A DNA stretch of 64,000 nt from Ascidiaceihabitans sp029251465. GTDB taxonomy: Bacteria > Pseudomonadota > Alphaproteobacteria > Rhodobacterales > Rhodobacteraceae. The stretch lies in NCBI RefSeq assembly GCF_042932805.1, contig NZ_CP170633.1, positions 744,001 to 808,000 on the forward strand, given 5' to 3'. The position numbers and the translations under genes were made by a program. How positions within the stretch are numbered: position 1 is the stretch's first letter; each line of letters starts with the position of its first letter. The notes beneath the pieces are model-generated. The model searched no databases and had not been told where the DNA came from. It saw nothing but the letters and a program-made list of their open reading frames with translations. Shown one piece after another: positions 17,713 to 26,473 of the stretch.

Positions 17713-18450
17713 TCAATCAGCCAAGTCTGCAACCTCGCAGGTCGCTGCATCCGGCAAGGCAGTATTCATCGCGCGTCCCAGCCCATAGATGTCAGGATGA
17801 TCAACAATCTGCCCCGCAGCATTTGGAAACCGCGTGAAAGACGCCAGACCCACCGGTATCGGCGGGGCGGGAGCATCAAAGGTACGTCGGCCATTCGCCA
17901 AACGATGCACTTCTGCGATATCCATTCCCAGAACAAATGCGACCAATCGATCCCATTGCTGAACCCGCACACACCCGTGTGACAAGGCCCGATATTCCTG
18001 ATCAAATTTTTCCCGATTGTTTGTGTCATGCAAATAGACCAACAACCCCGGCTGCAACCGCACGGCAGCAAGACCAAGAGGATTGTTCGGGCCTGCGGGC
18101 CAGACGCGATTTGCATATTCGCCGCTGGCAATCATTGAGGGCGGCGGCCGCCATGTCGGACGGAAGCGGACGGACGAGACATAGGTGTTCAATCGGGGGG
18201 TGCGGTGCCATGGTGCGCCGACAATGATACGGCTGCGCAGCACGGGTATGCCCTTATCAAACGCAACAAGCTCAAAGGAAGGAATATTTACGAGGATGGC
18301 CTTGCCAACCGCAGGCACCTGATAGGGCACGCCTGCTTTGTCCAACTGTGTTTGAAAGACCTCAGCCCTTGTCGTTGCCGGAAATGCGCAAAACGCCAAC
18401 AATACAACAAGGACCAAAGCCGCGAATATCCATTTTCTACGTTTACTCAA
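17713..18450 (-). CDS. L,D-transpeptidase (YkuD family)
   Basis: 245 aa with a signal peptide (residues 1-29, FPATTRA). The YkuD catalytic motif is complete: H141 in YLHDTN and SHGCVRV with Cys160 and Arg162. Such enzymes form 3-3 crosslinks in peptidoglycan or attach proteins to it, in the periplasm. It lies 40 nt downstream of the HhH gene on the same strand and is probably co-transcribed from the FNR-type box at 19428. Confidence 0.85.
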   Translation of the reverse strand: MSKRRKWIFAALVLVVLLAFCAFPATTRAEVFQTQLDKAGVPYQVPAVGKAILVNIPSFELVAFDKGIPVLRSRIIVGAPWHRTPRLNTYVSSVRFRPTWRPPPSMIASGEYANRVWPAGPNNPLGLAAVRLQPGLLVYLHDTNNREKFDQEYRALSHGCVRVQQWDRLVAFVLGMDIAEVHRLANGRRTFDAPAPPIPVGLASFTRFPNAAGQIVDHPDIYGLGRAMNTALPDAATCEVADLAD

Positions 18451-18490
18451 TCGCCTGTTCTCCGTTTATAATTTGGGGTTCATGTGCTCA

Positions 18491-19372
18491 TCATGGGCCT
18501 GGGCCCAGGTCTTTGTAGTGAAGCGCGCAGGACTTCTCTTGCCCACGAATAACGCGCTTGCCGTCCAGCGGGCCACCATGTTCCGTAACAACTGTGACTT
18601 GCGCCTCAGGCTGATCAGCACGTTCGAAATAGATCACCACCCAATCGCGGGTTTTTCCAAAGCGCTGCGCGTTTGGCGTGTTGGAAAAGAGTGCGGTGAA
18701 CTGCCAATCGTTTTGTTCAGTATGCAGGATTGGTAATCGGGTATCGCCCGTCGGATTGAACCTGCGGGGTTTGATCGTGGGTAGCCGATCCAAATTGCTG
18801 CGATAAGCCTGATCAACCGCAAGGATGTCAGCGACAGACGGTTGTTGTCGATCTATTGGGGCGTGTCGTGGACGTCTGCGCGCGAGCATGTCAGCCAGAG
18901 AATGACGCAGGCTTTCGACCCGGCGCGGACCGATCCCCTTGATGGCGGCCAGTCGTCCGTCATAGGCTGCGGCCTCTAGTGCTTCTAATGTTTCAATGCC
19001 CAGATCCTCATGGATTTGGCGGGCCAACGCCGGGCCAATCATCGGAACCGTCCGCAGTATCTGTTCAGGGTCGGCCGCACCGCGCAGCCGGTCCAACACG
19101 CCCGATCCACCCGTATCGAGAATTTCGGCGATGGTGGCCGCGATGGATTGTCCGATAGTCGGCAAATCATCCAGCCCGCGTTTGCCCCCACGTTGATAGT
19201 CAAGCCGAACGGGATGGGGCAAACCGCGCAGGTAACTCGCCGCATCACGGTAAGCCCGGACGCGGAACAGCGATGCGTTCTGCTGGTCCAAAAGGCGTGC
19301 CACTTCATCCAGTTTGTCAGCAACAAAGCGGTTTTCGGACAAAGCGTCCTCGGGTGCAGGTTGGGGAGCCAT
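18491..19372 (-). CDS. Helix-hairpin-helix protein related to the N-terminus of PolX
   Basis: 293 aa. Residues 10-175 resemble the 8-kDa and fingers region of X-family DNA polymerases: NRFVADKLDEVARLLDQQ, FRVRAYRDAASYL, and HhH motifs LPTIGQSIAATIAEIL, VPMIGPALARQI and IKGIGPRRVESLRH. The polymerase palm and PHP domains are absent; the C-terminal 100 residues (FNPTGDTRLPILHTEQND ... QEKSCALHY) form a separate domain. It probably binds nicked or branched DNA. A GGAGG lies 5 nt before the ATG and an FNR-type box about 62 nt upstream. Confidence 0.75.
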   Translation of the reverse strand: MAPQPAPEDALSENRFVADKLDEVARLLDQQNASLFRVRAYRDAASYLRGLPHPVRLDYQRGGKRGLDDLPTIGQSIAATIAEILDTGGSGVLDRLRGAADPEQILRTVPMIGPALARQIHEDLGIETLEALEAAAYDGRLAAIKGIGPRRVESLRHSLADMLARRRPRHAPIDRQQPSVADILAVDQAYRSNLDRLPTIKPRRFNPTGDTRLPILHTEQNDWQFTALFSNTPNAQRFGKTRDWVVIYFERADQPEAQVTVVTEHGGPLDGKRVIRGQEKSCALHYKDLGPGP

Positions 19373-19427
19373 GGTATCCTCCGATCAATTCCTTTCCTCA
19401 CTTTAACTCAGCCGCAAGCGTTCCTTA

Positions 19428-19441
19428 TTGATCGCCATCAA
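19428..19441 (-). promoter_or_regulatory. Perfect FNR/FixK-type box (TTGATcgccATCAA)
   Basis: Exact TTGAT-N4-ATCAA palindrome centred 62.5 bp upstream of the HhH start codon (19372, minus) and in noncoding DNA between two minus-strand operons. It matches the consensus for FNR/FixK/Anr-group regulators. Confidence 0.7.
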
Positions 19442-19487
19442 TGGGGATCGGGCGTATGGTGTGTATGGTGTGTAGAGAGCGGACAGA

Positions 19488-21047
19488 TCAATCTGCGGCG
19501 GGGATTGCGCCAGCTTCCCTCAACACAAGGTCGATGCGCAGGGCAGTGTCCGCAATCGAGCCAGCGGCGGCAATGATCGTCCAGTCGTGCGGCGGCGCGG
19601 TATTTGCAACTTGTGCCCGCACCACATCCGCATCAGCGTCAGAGGCATCGCCGCGCCGAGCCGTCACCCTATCAATCAATATGTCGGGTGGGGCCTCCAG
19701 CCAAAACCGATGCAACGCAATGCCGGTACCCGCTGTTAGGTTTGTTGCCCTTTCCCTGTCGTCGGGGTTCAGAAACGTCGCATCAATCAACACGGAATGG
19801 CCGGTATTCAAGGTGTTGCGTGCACGTTGAATGATCCTGTCATAGATGGCTGTGCGTGCTGTGGGCGTATAGGCGGACGCGCCAAGGCGGGTGCTGGGGG
19901 CTGCGCCGCGCATCGCCTTGCGCTCTGTATCGCTGCGCAAAAGGACCGCCCCGGGTGCCGCCCCGATTTTGGGTGCCACTTCTTGCGCCACGGTTGTTTT
20001 ACCGCTCCCCGAAAGACCACCAATCAGGACAAGCACAGGTTCAGGTGGGGACAAAACGGCAAGCGCCTCGGCCAGATAAAGTGTGGCGTCCTTATCAATT
20101 GGCGATCCTGTCGCAAGGGCCGTTTGGGCCGCTACCATTGCGCGAATTGCGGCGCGGACCGCGATGAACAGGGGCAATGTGGTCAGCCCGTTGTCCTGGT
20201 TTCCCATGGCCGCCAGCAGATAGGATCCAAGGACGATATTGGCGGCGCGATCAAGGGCGCGATGTCGCAAATCCATAATCAGAAACGCCAGATCATATAG
20301 GACGTCGCATGTTCCCAGCACTTCATCGAATTCCAGCGCATCAAAGGGAACCGGCTTGCCGCCCAACATCACCAAATTGCGCAGATGCAGATCGCCGTGG
20401 CACCGACGCACATGACCCTCAGCGCTGCGTTGGCGTAAAAGCGGCTCAATGTTATTTAATGCGGCGTGGCTTTGCGCATGAAACCGGGCAATGAGTGCAG
20501 TGTCCAGCACGCCATCCAACTCTGCAAATACCCGGTCCAATTCATCCAATATATCGGTGATCAGCGTCGCACCGTCAGCGGTACGCTGCGGCGTCTTGGC
20601 GTGGTAGTCAAACACGCTCTGCCCAAGGTCGCGGGCAAGCGCGTCATCCAGTCGCCCCTCATCCGCAATCACTGACAATTCATCCGACGTCGGGAACCTG
20701 CGCATCCGTAGAACCCATTCGACAGGTATCCCATCGCCATCCAGCGCAAGTTGCCCGTTCGCCGCGCGGGTGACAGGGATCACGGTTTGGTAAATCTCGG
20801 GGGCGATCGGTTGGTTCAACGCCAACTCGCGTCTGATCATCTTTTCGCGCAAATCAAGCGTCGACAGGTCCATGTAATCGTAGCATACGGCGCGCTTGAT
20901 CTTGAGCGCGACATCGCCTGCAAGAAAAATAATCGCACCGTGTGTCTGGACGACGTCGACGGGGGCGCCGCCGGGATGCGTATCGCCAGACGAAAGAAAC
21001 GCGATCACTTCGTCCTGCTTTTCGAAGGATTGGGAAGTCTGGGTCAT
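19488..21047 (-). CDS. Bifunctional aminoglycoside-phosphotransferase-like / P-loop kinase protein
   Basis: 519 aa. The N-terminal half is APH-like, with CHGDLHLRNLV (216-226) as the Brenner motif and FDALEFDEVLGTCDVLYDLA as the metal-binding part. The C-terminal half is an AAA_33 nucleoside-kinase-like P-loop domain with LIGGLSGSGKTTVAQ (341-355). The fused form is widespread in proteobacteria; its substrate is not known, and antibiotic resistance should not be assumed. The start lies 5 nt after the preceding gene, so it is the last gene of the gerW operon. Confidence 0.8.
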   Translation of the reverse strand: MTQTSQSFEKQDEVIAFLSSGDTHPGGAPVDVVQTHGAIIFLAGDVALKIKRAVCYDYMDLSTLDLREKMIRRELALNQPIAPEIYQTVIPVTRAANGQLALDGDGIPVEWVLRMRRFPTSDELSVIADEGRLDDALARDLGQSVFDYHAKTPQRTADGATLITDILDELDRVFAELDGVLDTALIARFHAQSHAALNNIEPLLRQRSAEGHVRRCHGDLHLRNLVMLGGKPVPFDALEFDEVLGTCDVLYDLAFLIMDLRHRALDRAANIVLGSYLLAAMGNQDNGLTTLPLFIAVRAAIRAMVAAQTALATGSPIDKDATLYLAEALAVLSPPEPVLVLIGGLSGSGKTTVAQEVAPKIGAAPGAVLLRSDTERKAMRGAAPSTRLGASAYTPTARTAIYDRIIQRARNTLNTGHSVLIDATFLNPDDRERATNLTAGTGIALHRFWLEAPPDILIDRVTARRGDASDADADVVRAQVANTAPPHDWTIIAAAGSIADTALRIDLVLREAGAIPAAD

Positions 21048-21052
21048 GCCGG

Positions 21053-21301
21053 TTAACCCGCATCAAGCACGGTGCGCCAAGCACCGGGGCACAGATTTTC
21101 CACATGTTCACGCGTCATTGGATTGCCTTCTAGCCCAAAGGCATTCAATGCCGCGCCTTGCCTGATCAAAACCGCAACTGGGTGTTTTCGTCCAGTAAAG
21201 AAAACAATGCCATTGCTGTGGATGACTTTAACGGCGCGGTCAGACAGCACCGCAATCCGCGACGGTCCGACGTTGATCATCTGATCCAGCGAAACTGTCA
21301 T
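21053..21301 (-). CDS. Small hypothetical protein (82 aa) in gerW operon
   Basis: The ATG at 21301 overlaps the DUF2953 gene stop as ATGA, which sets this start rather than the longer frame to 21484. The product (MTVSLDQMINVGPSRIAVLS ... KVIHSNGIVFFTGRKHPVAV) has alternating beta-strand character and no membrane segment. It matches no family I know; its position between DUF2953 and the APH/kinase gene points to the same process. Confidence 0.65.
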   Translation of the reverse strand: MTVSLDQMINVGPSRIAVLSDRAVKVIHSNGIVFFTGRKHPVAVLIRQGAALNAFGLEGNPMTREHVENLCPGAWRTVLDAG

Positions 21302-21879
21302 CGTCCCGGTCCAAACGCGCGCCATGCAAACCGCGTGACCGGGAAAAGCAGCGCGGCCACAGTGACACGAACGACTGCCGTCACGCTGCCATCCAAGCTG
21401 GGTTTGGTGAAGTCCGGGCGCAAATCCAGCGTAACATTTGTAGGTATCGGGCCAGCATATTGCAAGGGCATCAACAGCCCACACAGCCGTCCGGTTTCTG
21501 CAGGATCGCTAAGGCCGTAATCCGCGTCAATGTGCAGTTTTTTCAGATGAATGCGATGCAAGATACCTATGACTAGGGTCGGCAAAGCCCGAACCGCAGC
21601 ACCATGACCGCGCTTACGCGAGGGTATTCTGCGTCGTTTCGGTCTTGCCGTTTTTGGCCTATGCTCGGCTTTGTCTTTGGCGACTGGACCTTTGCGGGGC
21701 CCATCCGCCAGCGTAAGACGGGGGGCCAGTCCGGCCAGTGCGCGCATCTCGACCCGGTAGGCGAATTGCGGCGATGTGGTCAGATGCACCCTGACAAACA
21801 CTGGTGTGATTAGGGCCAGACAAACCAAGGCCAGTATGAAAAGCAATAACCACAGGATGATTGCGATCAGCAATGCCAT
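21298..21879 (-). CDS. DUF2953 membrane protein (YtfI-like)
   Basis: 193 aa: an N-terminal membrane helix (about 3-26, LLIAIILWLLLFILALVCLA), a basic linker (residues 65-95, rich in Lys/Arg), then a domain with LKKLHIDADYGLSDPAETG, typical of DUF2953. In Bacillus the DUF2953 gene ytfI neighbours ytfJ (gerW); here the partner gerW is directly upstream with a 6-nt gap, so the pair is conserved outside spore formers. Role unknown. Confidence 0.7.
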   Translation of the reverse strand: MALLIAIILWLLLFILALVCLALITPVFVRVHLTTSPQFAYRVEMRALAGLAPRLTLADGPRKGPVAKDKAEHRPKTARPKRRRIPSRKRGHGAAVRALPTLVIGILHRIHLKKLHIDADYGLSDPAETGRLCGLLMPLQYAGPIPTNVTLDLRPDFTKPSLDGSVTAVVRVTVAALLFPVTRFAWRAFGPGR

Positions 21880-21885
21880 AGCAAT

Positions 21886-22242
21886 TCAGGTGCCGTCTGA
21901 CTTGGCTTTTGAGGTTGCCATCTTGTCCACGACGGCGGTCGCAGCTTCGGCGGCAATTTCGGTCATACTGGTCAATGCCCCCTTGACGGATTCAACCCGC
22001 GCGCCGTCTTTGTCAATGATGATAGCACCCAGTGGTTTGATCCCGCCACCAGCGCCTGTTCCGGCTGAATTCCCCGATTTCTGGCCGGCATTTCCGCCTG
22101 CGCCAAACCCAAAGCCATAGCTGACAATTGGGATAACAGTCGCGCCGTCACGTTCAATCGGATCGCCAAGGACATTCTTGGCGTTCAGTAAACGGTCAAG
22201 TTCTTCCACGGTGCCTTTCAGCAGTTTTTCAACGCCTTCCAT
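21886..22242 (-). CDS. gerW: GerW/YtfJ family protein
   Basis: 118 aa from ATG 22242, with AAAGGAGAA upstream; an in-frame extension to 22389 looks non-native. The family signature is clear: VLGDPIERDGATVIPIVSYGF, glycine-rich FGAGGNAG ... GTGAGGGIKPLGAIIID, then a helical tail. In Bacillus this spore protein is needed for lysozyme-induced germination, but the family also occurs in non-sporulating bacteria as a stress-linked cytosolic protein. It heads an operon with DUF2953, an 82-aa protein and the APH/kinase protein, with FNR-type boxes upstream. Confidence 0.8.
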   Translation of the reverse strand: MEGVEKLLKGTVEELDRLLNAKNVLGDPIERDGATVIPIVSYGFGFGAGGNAGQKSGNSAGTGAGGGIKPLGAIIIDKDGARVESVKGALTSMTEIAAEAATAVVDKMATSKAKSDGT

Positions 22243-22303
22243 TGGCTTCTCCTTTGCATTTGAGGTGTGAATGAAAGGATTAGCTGACGGCGGGTCGGGC
22301 CAA

Positions 22304-22317
22304 TTGACTCTGATCAA
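22304..22317 (-). promoter_or_regulatory. FNR/FixK-type box (TTGACtctgATCAA)
   Basis: Nine of ten consensus bases, centred 68.5 bp upstream of the gerW start (22242, minus). A weaker partner TTGGCgttcATCAA follows immediately at 22318-22331. Confidence 0.6.
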
Positions 22318-22469
22318 TTGGCGTTCATCAATCGCGCTTTTGCGCCTTCTGGGTCTGGCAAACGGGCTGGAATTCATTTGGGTCTCCACCAGGGTTTCCA
22401 GTGATATGCGGTTCCTTTTGGGGCAACGGTTTGGGAAACAGATATCAGTGACAACATCAAAGACGAGAA

Positions 22470-22483
22470 TTGATCAGCATCAA
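22470..22483 (+). promoter_or_regulatory. Perfect FNR/FixK-type box (TTGATcagcATCAA)
   Basis: Exact palindrome centred 57.5 bp before the start codon of the DUF5765 gene (22534). It shares the divergent intergenic region with the gerW box. Confidence 0.7.
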
Positions 22484-22533
22484 CCCGTCCGGGTGAGCAG
22501 GCCTTACTTTTGGATGAAAAGGATCATGCGACG

Positions 22534-23265
22534 ATGTGTTGGAGTGTAGAAGCGTCCGTTGGGATGGTCGCAGTCGGTACAATTGCGTCCGCAGTCACGT
22601 ACCGGCGCGGCGACCCGCCTGCAATCTGGCTGACATTGGGGTTCTTTGCGATAATGGAGGCGCTGCAAGTCGCGGGATACGGCGTTGTCGACCAATGCGG
22701 GACAGCTTCAAACACGTCGGTGACAGTACTGTCCTACCTACACATTGCGGTACAGCCATTCTTCATCAACGCGTTGGCCATGGAGCTTGTCCCCGGCGTT
22801 GTTAAACGCCGCGTGCGGGTCTGGGTATTTGCAGCCTGCGCAGTGTCGTCACTTGTAATGCTGGCGCAAATTTCACCCGCATCCCAACTTGGGGCGTGCC
22901 AACCCGGCAGCCCGTTGTGTGCTGACCGATGGTGTACGGTTTCGGGTGATTGGCATATTGCATGGGATGTCCCCTATAATGGTCTGCTCGTCAGGGTAGA
23001 GCGGATATTTGGCATTTATTCCGGATTTCCAACATATATGATTGCTGCGTTTATCTTGCCTTTGATCTATGGCGCGTGGCGTTTTGTCATCGTTCATGCG
23101 GTCGCGGGGCCGATCCTTGCCGCCAGTCTGACAACAAACCCAAACGAGATGCCTGCGATATGGTGCCTTTTCTCAATAGCGATCTTGCTGATCAGCTTGA
23201 GCCCCGTTGTCAGAAAAACGGTCTCAACCACGCATTGGTGGGGCAGGCCCGTTGTGCCAGATTAG
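22534..23265 (+). CDS. DUF5765-like polytopic membrane protein
   Basis: About 243 aa from ATG 22534 (AAGGAT 10 nt upstream), beginning MCWSVEASVGMVAVGTIASA, with seven or so membrane helices. The MCW(S)xxAS start followed by a tyrosine/arginine-rich loop is typical of DUF5765. There are several cysteines in the periplasmic loop (GACQPGSPLCADRWC), perhaps disulfide-bonded. Function not known; the perfect FNR-type box upstream suggests induction with the rest of the island. Confidence 0.65.
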   Translation: MCWSVEASVGMVAVGTIASAVTYRRGDPPAIWLTLGFFAIMEALQVAGYGVVDQCGTASNTSVTVLSYLHIAVQPFFINALAMELVPGVVKRRVRVWVFAACAVSSLVMLAQISPASQLGACQPGSPLCADRWCTVSGDWHIAWDVPYNGLLVRVERIFGIYSGFPTYMIAAFILPLIYGAWRFVIVHAVAGPILAASLTTNPNEMPAIWCLFSIAILLISLSPVVRKTVSTTHWWGRPVVPD

Positions 23266-23434
23266 GTGTGCCGTCAAAGGGAAGGTCGACCGCTGAGTGG
23301 AACAGCCGACGTCGTTGCATCTTGACTGGTGTCAGGCAGTCTATCCGTGATCACAGAGGCTAAGGTTTCATGTGGCAAAAGTTGATGGACTCTTTGCCTC
23401 AAGACTTTCACGAGCCGCGCAAGATGCAGCGGCC

Positions 23435-24004
23435 TTAGTCTTTTTCCTTTTTGCTCGGGTTCTTTTTCGGCTTGCTGGGGCTTGCGCTCACGGTCACATG
23501 AGCCGGGCGGATCAGCCGCTGTCTCAGTGCAAATCCAAGCCGATGCAGAACAAGGACCTCTCCGGGATTGGCTTTGTCGGTTTCCTGCATTTGCAGGGCT
23601 TCATGCAGCACCGGATCAAAAGGAGTGTTCCTCGGTTCGATCAGTCTGACACCAAGCGCCTTTAGTCCGGTCTCAAAGGCACTCTTGGTTTTGTTCAGAC
23701 CCTCCAGATGCGCGGCAATGCGGGGGGCATCGGCACCCTTGTTGGCGCGCGCGGATTCAATCGCCAGACAGATGTCATCATAGGCAGGGGCAAGTGCCTC
23801 TACTGCGAGGGCTACGCCATGGTCACACCCGTCCAAACGGGCCACGTCGGCGCGTTTGCGGGCGTTCTCGGCCTCGGCAAGTGCGCGCTTCCATTTGTCC
23901 GTAAGTACCTCCAGTTCCGCCTCCGGGTCCCGGGTGGTTGCTTTGGGTTCATCTGCTACCGGATCATCGGTGGCTTGATTGATCTCGTCTTTGTTCTCTT
24001 CCAT
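23435..24004 (-). CDS. grpE: GrpE nucleotide-exchange factor (divergent copy)
   Basis: 189 aa. An acidic N-terminus is followed by the long GrpE helix (EAELEVLTDKWKRALAEAEN) and the beta-domain motif GVRLIEPRNTPFDPVLHEAL, then EVLVLHRLGFALRQRLIRPAHV. It resets DnaK by ADP release. The Lys-rich end (PKKNPSKKEKD) is unusual. It is the last gene of an hsp20 x3-degP-grpE operon and probably a second, island-borne copy, since a housekeeping grpE is normally beside hrcA or dnaK. Confidence 0.85.
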   Translation of the reverse strand: MEENKDEINQATDDPVADEPKATTRDPEAELEVLTDKWKRALAEAENARKRADVARLDGCDHGVALAVEALAPAYDDICLAIESARANKGADAPRIAAHLEGLNKTKSAFETGLKALGVRLIEPRNTPFDPVLHEALQMQETDKANPGEVLVLHRLGFALRQRLIRPAHVTVSASPSKPKKNPSKKEKD

Positions 24005-24032
24005 GCTGCGTTCCTTTCATGGGTTACTGGCG

Positions 24033-25436
24033 CTAGCGGACAAGCAGAAATATGCGGGCTGATCCGCGTTGGATGGTCAACGCCAGCGCGCCGTCGATGG
24101 AGGCAAGTTGCTGGCGCAATTCGGCCACTGAAGCGACCGGGACCCGATTGGCGGCCAGAATGATGTCACCCGCTTCCAAACCTGAACGTGCGGCGGGGCT
24201 GTCAGCGTCCACTTGGGCGATGACAACACCGGAAACATCGCCATAAAGCGGATCACCCGGTTGCAGGTCACGCAGTTCAGCCCCTGAAAGCCGCCCGAGC
24301 CCGCGCTCGCCCGCTCTCGCACCAAGCTGCGCGCCTTTGCGCAACGCAGTTGTCAGTGTCAGCGTTTGGCCATCGCGGATGATGTCGATTTCTATGTCGC
24401 GGCCCAGTCGTTTCAGCCCGATCTGACTGCGCAAATCCGCAGATCCGGTAATAGAACGACCATCAACAGAGACAATCAGATCACCGGGCTGCAATCCCGC
24501 CGCCTGTGCGGCACTGTCCGGCTCGACTTGGGTGATCACTGCACCGACGCCGGCCTCTAGACCTAGGGCCTCTGCAAGGTCAGGCGTAAAATCCTGGATC
24601 ATCACCCCAAGTTGTCCCCGCTGGACCTCTCCAAACTCGATCAGTTGATCGACAACAGCGTCGGCCATGTTTGCAGGTACGGCGAAACCGATCCCGACAT
24701 TGCCACCCGACGGTGCGATGATCGCCGTGTTGATACCAACCAGCCGCCCATCAAGGGTTACCAATGCACCACCGGAGTTGCCGGGATTGATAGATGCATC
24801 AGTCTGGATGAAATCCTCGTAGCCTTCGATATTGAGCCCGCTACGGCCCAAGGCGCTGACGATGCCGGACGTCACCGTCTGGCCAAGGCCAAACGGGTTT
24901 CCGATTGCCAGGACGTAGTCGCCCACCTGCAGCCGATCACTGTCGCCCAGATCAAGCGCGGTCAAATCCCCGGCCTCGATCCTGAGCAGGGCGATATCCG
25001 TGCCGGGGTCGCTGCCGATCAATTGTGCATCGAATTGCCGCCGGTCCTTGAGCGTCACGATGATCCGGTCGCCGTTCTCAACGACGTGGTGGTTGGTCAG
25101 CACGTACCCTTCGTCGGCATCAAAAATCACGCCGGATCCCGCGCTCATCTCGCGGCGCGGTTCTGGCTGCTGCGGGATCGGTTGCATGTCGAAAAACTGT
25201 CGAAAGAAGGGATCGTTGAACAGCGGGTTTAATTCGGCCGTTTGGCGGCTTTCGACCGAAATGTTGACGACGGCCGGTGTCACTTCGGCCAGCAAGGGGG
25301 CCAGTGTTGGCAGCCCATCGTCGTTCAAATAGAGCGGTTGATCCACCGTCTGCGAGGCCACCGGCACCGCGGGTCCCATGGTAAGAATGCAAAGAACTAC
25401 CATGATGTGGCCAAGACGAGAAACAAGAACAGCCAT
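24033..25436 (-). CDS. degP: Periplasmic Do/DegQ-type serine protease
   Basis: 467 aa: signal peptide (about 1-29), trypsin-like domain with His117 (LTNHHVV), Asp147 (GTDIALL) and Ser221 (INPGNSGGAL), then two PDZ domains (about 270-365 and 380-465). Such proteases degrade or refold misfolded envelope proteins. The gap to the hsp20 gene upstream is 57 nt and contains a strong hairpin, so transcripts may be partly terminated or processed there. The next gene, grpE, follows after 28 nt. Confidence 0.9.
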   Translation of the reverse strand: MAVLVSRLGHIMVVLCILTMGPAVPVASQTVDQPLYLNDDGLPTLAPLLAEVTPAVVNISVESRQTAELNPLFNDPFFRQFFDMQPIPQQPEPRREMSAGSGVIFDADEGYVLTNHHVVENGDRIIVTLKDRRQFDAQLIGSDPGTDIALLRIEAGDLTALDLGDSDRLQVGDYVLAIGNPFGLGQTVTSGIVSALGRSGLNIEGYEDFIQTDASINPGNSGGALVTLDGRLVGINTAIIAPSGGNVGIGFAVPANMADAVVDQLIEFGEVQRGQLGVMIQDFTPDLAEALGLEAGVGAVITQVEPDSAAQAAGLQPGDLIVSVDGRSITGSADLRSQIGLKRLGRDIEIDIIRDGQTLTLTTALRKGAQLGARAGERGLGRLSGAELRDLQPGDPLYGDVSGVVIAQVDADSPAARSGLEAGDIILAANRVPVASVAELRQQLASIDGALALTIQRGSARIFLLVR

Positions 25437-25463
25437 TGCTTATCTCCTTGATTTTCAGGGGTA

Positions 25464-25485
25464 GGGGCCGGCATTGCCCGGCCCC
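25464..25485 (-). terminator. Strong GC hairpin between hsp20 and degP
   Basis: GGGGCCGG (25464-25471) and CCGGCCCC (25478-25485) form an 8-bp GC stem with a 6-nt loop. On the minus strand it follows the hsp20 stop (25494). There is no U-run, so it may be a processing or stability element that lowers degP-grpE expression relative to hsp20. Confidence 0.5.
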
Positions 25486-25493
25486 TGAATCCG

Positions 25494-26003
25494 CTACGCA
25501 GCTTTTACGGGAATGCGTTTGACTTTTGCCTGCGCCTCGGCAGTCTTGGGCAGGCTTACGGTCAGCACGCCGTTCCTGAATTTGGCGTCGGCCTTGTCAG
25601 CGTCGACGCCCGCAGGAAGCGGCACCGTGCGGTAGAACGACCCGTAAGAACGCTCGGACATGTAGACGCCTTTGCGTTCTTCCTCGTGTTCGATCTTCTT
25701 TTCGCCACGGATGGTCATCGCGTCGCTGGTGAGCGATATGTCGATGTCTTTTTCGGTCATGCCGGGCAATTCGATTGTGACGTCGACGCTTTTGTCGGTC
25801 TCGGTGACGTCGGTGCTAGGACCGAACATGCCCACCACTTCATTGCGCCCAGTCCAACCGTCTTCTACCTTGTCCCAAAAGTCTTGGAACACATGGTTGA
25901 TCTCGCGTTGCAGCGAAACCAACGGATTTGATCCGTTTTCTCGTTCACTTGCCGGGCTCTTTTCTTTGTCCCGACCCCATGGGATTAGATCGCTGATTTG
26001 CAT
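25494..26003 (-). CDS. Hsp20 small heat-shock protein (third in operon)
   Basis: 169 aa: N-terminal arm, then an alpha-crystallin domain (about 60-155) with TDVTETDKSVDVTIELPG and the conserved KFRNGVLTVSLPK, and the C-terminal I-x-V anchor in KRIPVKAA. These are ATP-independent holdases that keep unfolded clients soluble. It is the longest and most different of the three tandem copies. Confidence 0.9.
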   Translation of the reverse strand: MQISDLIPWGRDKEKSPASERENGSNPLVSLQREINHVFQDFWDKVEDGWTGRNEVVGMFGPSTDVTETDKSVDVTIELPGMTEKDIDISLTSDAMTIRGEKKIEHEEERKGVYMSERSYGSFYRTVPLPAGVDADKADAKFRNGVLTVSLPKTAEAQAKVKRIPVKAA

Positions 26004-26047
26004 TTTTTGGTCCTCCGATTGCTGTTTTGATCAGTCGCAAAGGCGGA

Positions 26048-26449
26048 TCATGCCGCCTTCACAGAGATTTTTTTCGGCTTGGTTTCCGCCGAGCGTGGTA
26101 ACTCAAGCCACAGAACGCCGTTCTTGAATTCGGCGTTGATTTTGGCCTGATCGATTTCATCCGAAAGCGTAAAGATGCGGACGTAGTCGCCGACCCGGTA
26201 TTCGGACGACAGTGCGCGGTAGCCTTCGGGGGCATAGGGCTTGACCGTGCCGCGCAGGGTCAGAACCTGACGTTCAAGCGTCACGTCGACGTCACCCGGT
26301 GCCACACCCGGCATGTCGGCTGTGATCACCGTGGTCTCGTCACGCTCAAAGATGTCGACTGCGGGTGTAAACGCCATCGCTCTGCGATTTGCATCACCGT
26401 TGTTTGTCGCAACGTCGCGTGTGTCTTGGGGTGCGAGTTCTTGTGCCAT
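26048..26449 (-). CDS. Hsp20 small heat-shock protein (second in operon)
   Basis: 133 aa with a short N-terminal arm, alpha-crystallin domain (TPAVDIFERDETTVITADMP) and FKNGVLWLELPRS, ending KKISVKAA with the I-x-V anchor. It lies 24 nt after the first copy. The N-terminal arm differs from its neighbours, so the three probably form distinct or mixed oligomers. Confidence 0.9.
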   Translation of the reverse strand: MAQELAPQDTRDVATNNGDANRRAMAFTPAVDIFERDETTVITADMPGVAPGDVDVTLERQVLTLRGTVKPYAPEGYRALSSEYRVGDYVRIFTLSDEIDQAKINAEFKNGVLWLELPRSAETKPKKISVKAA

Positions 26450-26473
26450 GATACTCTCCTTTCAATCGTGGTT

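Noticed and set aside
26024..26037. TTGATcagtCGCAA between hsp20 genes as an FNR-type box
   Set aside because: Only 8 of 10 bases and 27 bp from a start inside an operon, so likely chance.
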